A DNA stretch of 64,000 nucleotides from Phymorhynchus buccinoides (Eukaryota; Mollusca; Gastropoda; Neogastropoda; Raphitomidae). Location of the stretch: NCBI GenBank assembly GCA_017654935.2, contig CM065703.1, positions 37,835,278-37,899,277 on the forward strand, in the 5' to 3' direction. Position numbers and translations under genes: made by a program. Of the stretch, positions 58,068 to 64,000 are shown piece by piece. The notes beneath the pieces are model-generated. The model worked only from the letters and a program-made list of their open reading frames with translations. It was not told the DNA's origin and did no database searches. Every line of letters starts with the position of its first letter. The first letter of the stretch is position 1.

Positions 58068-59803
58068 CTTGGCGCTATGAGAATGAGAGCAGGACGCTCC
58101 CGAGCGCACTTTTCCAACACCCTTGGAAGAAGAGCTGTGGGTGGGTAGGCGTAGGCCCACAGACCCGACCACTGGAGACTGAAGGCATTCCTTGCCCATG
58201 CCAAGGGATCTGCCATCGGGGAGACGAAGAGCGGAAGACGCCGGCTGAAGCGAGTTGCAAACAAGTCGACGTGTGGCTTTCCCCACATCGACCAAATGGG
58301 TTGAAGGACCCGATGGACGAGAGTCCACTCCGTTGCAATCACCTGGTTGGAACGGCTCAGCTGGTCGGCGAGAACATTCAGCTTCCCGGGAATGAACTCC
58401 ACGGTTAGATGAATGGAATTCCGTGCAGTCCAAAGCAGGATCTCCTCTGCCTTCCTGGAGAGTGAAGGCGATTTCGTGCCCCCCTGACGCCGAAGGTATG
58501 AGAGGCACGTGGTGTTGTCGCCACAAACTGTGACCCACTTGCCTCGTAGCAGGGGAAGTAGCGCTTTGAGCGCGAGCGAAACCGCCTCCATCTCCAGAAA
58601 ATTGATGTGGAGAGACGACTCTGCTTCGGACCACAACCCCGAAACCTCCCGCCGGTCCAGATGAGCCCCCCAACCTTCCTTTGACGCATCCGTGAAAAGG
58701 AATTCTTGATGGTGGAGAGGCCGAATGGGAACTGAGGACCCCAGCCAAACCGGGTCCAACCACTGGAGGACTGAACTGCGAAACCACGGGCCCAAAACGA
58801 CCTGAGATTCCAGAGGAAGATGAGAAACCCCGAGTTCCGCACACTTCCGTTGTAGAGGACGCTTGTGCAGACGACCCAGAGGCAAGAGGTCTGCCAAAGA
58901 CTCCATGATGCCCAGCAACTTGAGAAGTTGACGAACCGTTGCTGAACCCGCCAACAGAAGGCTTTCCAGGAAGGACTGAATGGACTGGATTCGCTCCGAA
59001 GACGGACAGACCGTGAACGTCTGGGTATTGAATACCATCCCCAGATATTTGAATTCCTGGGCCGGAGTCAAATCCGACTTTTTGACGTTCACGTTGAAGC
59101 CAACCTGGACGGTTAGGTCCTGGAGCTCCGAGGTGTGTTCCTGGCACCGGTCCCTGGACTGAGCCAAGGTGAGCCAGTCGTCCAGGTACACCTTGAGACG
59201 GATCCCCCTGGACCTGGCCACGCCGACGAACTCCCTGACCACCATGGTGAAAATCCATGGGGCCAGAGAGAGCCCGAAGGGAAGGGCTACGAACTGATAA
59301 GTCGTGTTCCCCCATACGAACCTTTGCCTTCGATCTGGGTGGATCGAAATATGGAAATAGGCATCCTTGAGGTCTATGGAAGTCGCCCAATCCCCCGGCT
59401 GGATGAAGTTGCGAACCGAAGCAGCCGTCTCCATTCTGAACGCCATGGGGCGCAGAAAAGCATTGAGAGGAGACAAGTCCAGCACTGGACGGAACTCGCC
59501 GTTCTTCTTTGGTACAGTGAACATGCGCGAGTAGAAACCCGGGCCCGGGTTGGGTACTGGAATCACAGCACCCTTGTCCAGAAGGGACTTGACCTCTGCG
59601 TCCAAGATCTGAAAGCGAAGAGGATCTGCAGGGGGAGGAAAGACAATAGGCACCCGCGAGAGAGGAGGTTCCGCGAGCAGCGGAAAGCGGAACCCATCCC
59701 GCACGACACGGAGGATCCAAGAGCTGACTGACAGCAGAGACCACTGAAGGTGATGCTGAGCCAGAGAGTCCACACTTGATGGAACAGCCAACTCGGGATC
59801 CAC
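57887..59803 (-). CDS. DIRS reverse transcriptase-RNase H ORF (638 aa)
   Basis: RT motifs are clear: VPKKNGEFRPVLDLSPLN, SIDLKDAYFHI (catalytic Asp), ALPFGLSLAPWIF and VYLDDWL (catalytic Asp pair), then FKYLGM. An RNase H domain follows with FTDASKEGWGAHL (Asp), NFLEMEAVSLAL (Glu) and VCGDNTT (Asp). Next comes a conserved HVDLFATRFSRRLPLFVSP block and PWFPELL, a post-RNase H region typical of DIRS elements, described in the literature as methyltransferase-like. The 3' end overlaps the recombinase frame by about 180 bases. All catalytic residues are present. Confidence 0.94.
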   Translation of the reverse strand: MDPELAVPSSVDSLAQHHLQWSLLSVSSWILRVVRDGFRFPLLAEPPLSRVPIVFPPPADPLRFQILDAEVKSLLDKGAVIPVPNPGPGFYSRMFTVPKKNGEFRPVLDLSPLNAFLRPMAFRMETAASVRNFIQPGDWATSIDLKDAYFHISIHPDRRQRFVWGNTTYQFVALPFGLSLAPWIFTMVVREFVGVARSRGIRLKVYLDDWLTLAQSRDRCQEHTSELQDLTVQVGFNVNVKKSDLTPAQEFKYLGMVFNTQTFTVCPSSERIQSIQSFLESLLLAGSATVRQLLKLLGIMESLADLLPLGRLHKRPLQRKCAELGVSHLPLESQVVLGPWFRSSVLQWLDPVWLGSSVPIRPLHHQEFLFTDASKEGWGAHLDRREVSGLWSEAESSLHINFLEMEAVSLALKALLPLLRGKWVTVCGDNTTCLSYLRRQGGTKSPSLSRKAEEILLWTARNSIHLTVEFIPGKLNVLADQLSRSNQVIATEWTLVHRVLQPIWSMWGKPHVDLFATRFSRRLPLFVSPMADPLAWARNAFSLQWSGLWAYAYPPTALLPRVLEKCARERPALILIAPRWENSPWFPELLALTHVPGVPLQLTPRSLVQPRTGVPHRNPAVLHLTAWLLCGQGCGHRV

Positions 59804-59820
59804 CCGAAGCCGCGCGGGCC

Positions 59821-62169
59821 CTACTGAAAAGGAGGGTAGCGTTTTGAGTTCTGCAAACGAGTAGAGCGATTTGCACCGCGCTGGAATGGCCTGCCCCGAG
59901 CCGAAGGAGAAGGGTACGGCTGAGAAGAGCCACGGAACGAGTTCCTCAACGGCTGTGGAGTACGAAAGCGAGAGGAAGAAGAAGAGGCCCGACGGGCTGA
60001 AAATGCACCACGCTGCTGGAAACGAGCAGGAGACACAGAAGCAGAACGAGAGGGTGGCCTAGCCCTAGCCGCCAAGGTCTGCAAAGTAGCCAGGACCCTG
60101 TCATTGTGAGAGAGAGACTGACGACCCGAACACGCCTCCTTAACTTTGGACACCCTTGCCGAAGCAAAAATTCCTGAGGAAGGGATTGGGTCCGAACGAA
60201 GGGCACGACGTTCCACCTCCAACATGGCAAGAGAGGACTGTTGGAGAGCTTGATCCCTGAAAAAGGCCGAAAGCCTACTACGCAAGGTAGCGAGGCCCAG
60301 AGCGGTGAGTTGAACTGAATCACGCAAGGCTGACAGAAGGCAGCCTAAAGCCTGCTCATCAATGGCATCCGCCAGACGAAAATCCTCAGGACGGCCCGTG
60401 GAGGTCCTGCCCAACAGAGTGGGAAGACCGTGCAGCATAGAAGTAGCCGTGGAACAATGCATCAATGATTGCGAGACAGCCTTCTCCAGAGCCAAGTAAG
60501 ACTTGGCAGGGATGGACACCGACCTGATGGAAGGACCATTCAGCAACAGACCAAGATCAGAAATTTCCTCCTGGGAAAGAGCCGAAAAGGCTGGAATCGG
60601 CAAAAACTCACTCTCCATGGGAAGAACTGGGGCGAACTGAGGAACCACAGGACATGAACCGGACAGAGAAGGAATAGGTGGGGACACCTCCTGTTCCCTT
60701 CTAGACTGTTTAGCTCTAGACCACATGTGTGTGTCAGCCAAATCGAGAGCATCACAAATCGACGAAGAGCACTGCAAGACCAGTCTATGACCACGCCGAG
60801 ACTGAAGGGTACCGAAAGCATCATCCTGGGGCAGAACCTGAGAGGACTCCACCGAGACAACATCCTGGCAGTAAGGCTGCAAGGCCGCCAGATACCCTTG
60901 TATGCCAGAAACAGAAGGATCAGAAAAATCCTCTTCCATAGGATCCACCGTGTGATCCGAAGCCGTAACCGACGCCGCCGGCTGAGCTGACTGACCCAAG
61001 GAAGAACGACGCGACAAAAGGTCCATAACTTCCTGGTGAGAGTAGGACCGCTGAGGAACCTGCCCTGAAACCGGTGGAACCATACCAGCGGTAACGGGCG
61101 TGACCGGTACGGGCCGAGGCAAACGTCCCATGGACTGAATGCCTGCCGTCGTACGGTCCTGGGCCTGGGGACCACCCACGGCAGAGGCCGTAGCCGCCGT
61201 GCCCGTGGTGGACCCGCGAGACCATGTCGCCGTGGCCGGTCCGCTCCGGAGAACCCCGGGTGCGGATGCCGGCCCGGTGCCTAAGGCACCGAGGCTGCCG
61301 TCGCCAGGGAAGCTACCCCCATTAGCGGCATCGTCCGTTTTTCGGCCGGCATCACCAGGCGTAATGGTGGCATCGGTGGGTACCGCCCGGTTGTCTATAG
61401 CTCTGTAAGACAAGTCGGACAGTACCACCGGTTTCTTCGCAGCTTCTTCTTCCAGAACCGGAAGTGCCCGTGCGGTATCATGAACGCCAGGAACCAATGG
61501 GGTACGGGAGCTAGCTTGGCTAGAAGAGCCGTACTGACCTTGTTCGGGAAAAACCCGGATGCCGGTTTGCAGCTCCATCCGTGAGAGAGCTTCAACGGAC
61601 AACGAATCCTGGAGTGGAAGACCAACCGTCGAAAAGGCCGGGTCATCGTCCAAAACACCCAACAAATCAACATGAGAATCATCCACCGAAATGTGCTGGA
61701 CCAAACCAGCCGAGTCCACTTGGGAGAAGGAGAACGGCATGGCCGAAGACAATTCGCCCGTAGAACGCAAATGAGCCAGCAATTCCGACACCACTTGCTT
61801 TGTATCTTGAACCGAACGCGAAGAGTGAGACCTACTCGAACTTCTTGACCGAGAATTTGACTTGGACAAAGACTTCTCTGAAGGACTCGATTTTAGAAAA
61901 CGGCCCTTGTCATCCCTGGGAGGAGTAGGCTGAGGTTCCTTAGTTGAACTACTTGAAGGTTTGCCAACTAACGCCGAAGAATCTACAACTTTTTTAGAAG
62001 GAGTAGATTCCATAACGCGAAACCCGAAGCCAGAAGCCACGCCCACCTTTTGACCAACAGGCCCGAAATCTTCACAAAGATTACAACCAAAAAGGGGGGG
62101 AGGCCGAACGAACTTACCCAAGTAGCAAAGCAACACAAAGAAAACTAAAGGAAAACAAAAGACACTCAT
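59821..62169 (-). CDS. DIRS gag-like ORF1 (782 aa)
   Basis: The longest frame starts at 62169. A more likely start is the ATG at 62013 (residue 53, MESTPSKK), since the upstream residues look like untranslated leader. The N-terminal part is Ser/Lys/Arg-rich (SKSNSRSRSSSRS), the centre Pro/Gly/Ala-rich, and the C-terminus basic and RGRPFQRG-like, fitting a nucleic-acid-binding structural protein. No zinc knuckle is visible. It ends 18 bases before the first ATG of the RT frame. The assignment as gag rests on position in the DIRS element. Confidence 0.8.
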   Translation of the reverse strand: MSVFCFPLVFFVLLCYLGKFVRPPPLFGCNLCEDFGPVGQKVGVASGFGFRVMESTPSKKVVDSSALVGKPSSSSTKEPQPTPPRDDKGRFLKSSPSEKSLSKSNSRSRSSSRSHSSRSVQDTKQVVSELLAHLRSTGELSSAMPFSFSQVDSAGLVQHISVDDSHVDLLGVLDDDPAFSTVGLPLQDSLSVEALSRMELQTGIRVFPEQGQYGSSSQASSRTPLVPGVHDTARALPVLEEEAAKKPVVLSDLSYRAIDNRAVPTDATITPGDAGRKTDDAANGGSFPGDGSLGALGTGPASAPGVLRSGPATATWSRGSTTGTAATASAVGGPQAQDRTTAGIQSMGRLPRPVPVTPVTAGMVPPVSGQVPQRSYSHQEVMDLLSRRSSLGQSAQPAASVTASDHTVDPMEEDFSDPSVSGIQGYLAALQPYCQDVVSVESSQVLPQDDAFGTLQSRRGHRLVLQCSSSICDALDLADTHMWSRAKQSRREQEVSPPIPSLSGSCPVVPQFAPVLPMESEFLPIPAFSALSQEEISDLGLLLNGPSIRSVSIPAKSYLALEKAVSQSLMHCSTATSMLHGLPTLLGRTSTGRPEDFRLADAIDEQALGCLLSALRDSVQLTALGLATLRSRLSAFFRDQALQQSSLAMLEVERRALRSDPIPSSGIFASARVSKVKEACSGRQSLSHNDRVLATLQTLAARARPPSRSASVSPARFQQRGAFSARRASSSSSRFRTPQPLRNSFRGSSQPYPSPSARGRPFQRGANRSTRLQNSKRYPPFQ

Positions 62170-62238
62170 AAAGCTGAAAGCAGGAGAAAAAATTCCTGGA
62201 GAAACAGAAAAACAAGCCTGCCTTCCATGCTAGCTTGA

Positions 62239-62367
62239 AAGAAAGTGAGTAGTCTGCTACACCGGAAGTTACGTGGATTGGGAGTTGTGGTAGTAAGACA
62301 CTCTGGATTTTGTTCTGTCTTCCAAGCTAATCTTGTACAAATATGCACTTTGTAGTGGAATGGTAAG
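62239..62367 (+). repeat. DIRS right inverted terminal repeat
   Basis: Partner of 56366-56495 in inverted orientation. The element continues 16 bases further (GGATGATAGAATAGATT-like end) before the flanking MITE sequence starts. Confidence 0.92.
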
Positions 62368-62391
62368 GATGATAGAATAGATTCAATAGTT

Positions 62392-62636
62392 TTAACCCGT
62401 TCACTGCCAATGTCGCACTTATGCACCACAATGGTTTAACACCCATGTCACTTAATGGCATCAAATCAGGACCTGTTATCCAAAGACCCAATCTTCTTAA
62501 TTTTGGGAGGTAAGGATAGGCCTAGTGTTATACATGTCACAGAGGAATTCCCAATATTGCAGGTATTTTATTTTCTCTACCCAGTTAAGTTTAATGGTAT
62601 TTTTTTGCTGAAAAATGGCTGGCGGCAAAAGGGTTA
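62392..62636 (+). mobile_element. MITE of the TTAACCC...CACYGCCA family, DIRS-flanking
   Basis: Begins TTTTAACCCGTTCACTGCCA and ends TGGCTGGCGGCAAAAGGGTT. The interior matches the 23245 copy (CACCACAATG, TTTAACACCCATGTCAC, AATCCCCAATATTGCAG-like). It starts about 10 bases beyond the DIRS right end. Confidence 0.8.
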
Positions 62637-62918
62637 AAATCATGTTAGACACTGGGAGGATTATATAGCTTCCAGACAAACTTTACTATCATTTAAATGT
62701 AAGAAGCAATGCGATGCCGCGCTTTGCTGCGCCCGGAATATTTACCAAAAAATAAAAATAAAATAAAAACCAAATACGAATGACTTGAAAGAGCAGGCAA
62801 AAGGCTATCTAAGCCTATATGTTGTACCTCCGATATGATATGTTAAGACAAGAATAGCAACAGCACAAATGGTTCATACAGAAAATAATTAGATGACCAC
62901 TAGGACCAATCGTAGACA

Positions 62919-62992
62919 CATGAAACACAAGACATTCAGGTAAGATTTGGTGGTAGTATTAACCAAATACTACCTGAATGTCTTGTTTCATG
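62919..62992 (+). repeat. hairpin with 22-24-bp arms
   Basis: CATGAAACACAAGACATTCA GGTA (62919-62942) pairs with TACCTGAATGTCTTGTTTCA TG (62971-62992). The loop contains a second pairing (GGTAGTATT / AATACTACC). Just left of the GGTTCATAC element. Confidence 0.8.
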
Positions 62993-63400
62993 GTTCATAC
63001 AGAGTTTCCAAAGAAAAATTCACAAACTCTCAAAGACCTCTCACGACATGCAATGATGACGATTGCTTCGAACACGATAATTCAAGTTGCACCGGTGTAG
63101 CCAAGGACCTGCGTATGGTGAAGGGAAGTAACTCTTGACAAATCAAAGACGTAAAACAGCTGTACGGAAGACAAGACAAATTAAATTGCTTCTTTATCAA
63201 TTCTGGAAGCAAACCACACAAAAACGTATGGTGTCAATAACATTTTTAGGCATTGGGGTGATCAATGACTTTTTCACAAACCATTTCACGATTTTCACAG
63301 ACCAAAGCCAATTTTCAAAGACTTTCACAGACTTGAAAATGGCACTACATTTCTCAAAGACCTTGAAAGACCTTGAAAGACTGTATGAACCGTGTAACAA
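62992..63400 (+). mobile_element. TIR repeat, GGTTCATAC...GTATGAACC
   Basis: Starts TGGTTCATACAGAGTTTCCA and ends GACTGTATGAACCGTG. It contains the CAAAGACCTCTCACGACATG block. Similar GGGTTCATACGCGTCAGG ends occur in the 5.5 and 6.3 kb repeats. Confidence 0.7.
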
Positions 63401-63639
63401 TTATATAGTAGGCCTTAAAGTTGATTTTAAATTGGAATTTTTTTTTATGAAAAATGTTAACTACTTCACTTGCCACAGTTTTCCCTCTCAACTTTGGCCC
63501 GTGCAACTTATACACTTACCGAGCTTGTCTGTGGAATTTTCCAATTCTTTATCCACCAGTATTTAAAAATCAATTTACTGTCACATTTTCAGTTCTATTC
63601 TGGGCATAATTTTAGGTCTCAAATCTGGTTTTGCTTCTT

Positions 63640-63682
<43 letters not shown>

Positions 63683-64000
63683 TAATATAATAATATGGAG
63701 CTAATAATAATAACAAAAATTAAAAAAGTGAATCATTTACATAGCGCACTCCTCCACCAAATGTGGAGCTCTATGCAGCATAGATAACAACACACAAAAC
63801 TAAAAAGCAAGAAATTCAACAACAAACACGCACAAATAATCGCTCACCCCACACATGCAAATAGGCATACACATACACACACCACCCCCACCCACGCAGG
63901 CACGCACGTACGCACATATGCATAACACACACACACACACAGCTTGACTTGAGAGCTGATTTGAAGCATTGCACGATATGCACGCACCATGCACACGCAC
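63401..64000 (+). other. right edge: simple repeats, no gene seen
   Basis: (ATA)n at 63640-63695 followed by CATTTACATAGCGCACTCCT, a LINE/SINE-type end on the - strand, then (CA)n-rich sequence. No frame resembling the missing ELAC1 N-terminus (GTGxAYPSP or HLHGDH) was found on the - strand here. Confidence 0.55.

Larger units (their letters stand above)
56326..62383 (-). mobile_element. complete DIRS1-type tyrosine-recombinase retrotransposon
   Basis: About 6.06 kb, ORFs on the - strand, same sense as ELAC1. Inverted terminal repeats of about 130 bp lie at 56366-56495 and 62239-62367. An internal complementary region at about 56573-56672 is the reverse complement of the left tip (56326-56375) fused to that of the right end (about 62350-62383), the hallmark of DIRS1 elements that replicate through a circular intermediate. 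It carries gag-like, RT-RNase H and tyrosine recombinase ORFs without stops. No obvious target-site duplication is seen, as expected for recombinase integration. Intact ORFs suggest a recent, possibly still active copy. Confidence 0.93.

Noticed and set aside
59135..59731. 198-aa + strand ORF
   Set aside because: Antisense to the RT gene with no recognisable domain.
58068..59933. N-terminal two thirds of the 1,025-aa - strand ORF
   Set aside because: It is a shadow frame of the RT/RNase H gene, which has all catalytic motifs in the frame 57887-59803. Only the part below about 58067 (recombinase) is real.

Overview
The window is eukaryotic, repeat-rich DNA from an animal, most likely a mollusc (perhaps a gastropod). 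That guess rests on tRNA-headed SINEs with a GGATGAGACG-type core, many small inverted-repeat elements and abundant (CA)n. It is inference, not a measured identification. The open frames are short exons bounded by GT/AG sites, so the window was read as spliced genes.

Two host genes lie tail to tail. On the + strand (301-34931) are seventeen exons of an NKTR-type nuclear cyclophilin: the C-terminal part of the peptidyl-prolyl isomerase domain followed by a very long Lys/Glu/Arg-Ser tail. The first exons lie upstream of the window. On the - strand (56307 down to 40373) are the last seven exons of ELAC1, the short form of tRNase Z. Its N-terminal exons, with the HxHxDH metal motif, lie beyond the window. 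All junctions of both genes keep the reading frame. The two stop codons are about 5.4 kb apart.

Between 56326 and 62383, in an ELAC1 intron, sits an apparently complete DIRS1-type retrotransposon with a gag-like ORF, a reverse transcriptase/RNase H ORF and a tyrosine recombinase ORF. It has inverted terminal repeats and an internal complementary region copied from both ends. Its left end is only 18 nt from the 3' splice site of the next ELAC1 exon.

Introns and the intergenic gap are filled with repeats: tRNA-derived SINEs, a ~320-bp GAA-tailed repeat with about 13 copies, several TIR/MITE families (some nested three deep), LINE 3' ends, a U2 snRNA fragment and large tandem arrays. The most unusual feature is that at least six tandem arrays start exactly at exon-intron junctions of the two genes. 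Each of their units carries a copy of the local splice site, so single junctions are followed or preceded by 5 to about 22 sequence copies of themselves. In two cases the unit length and phase allow in-frame alternative donors.
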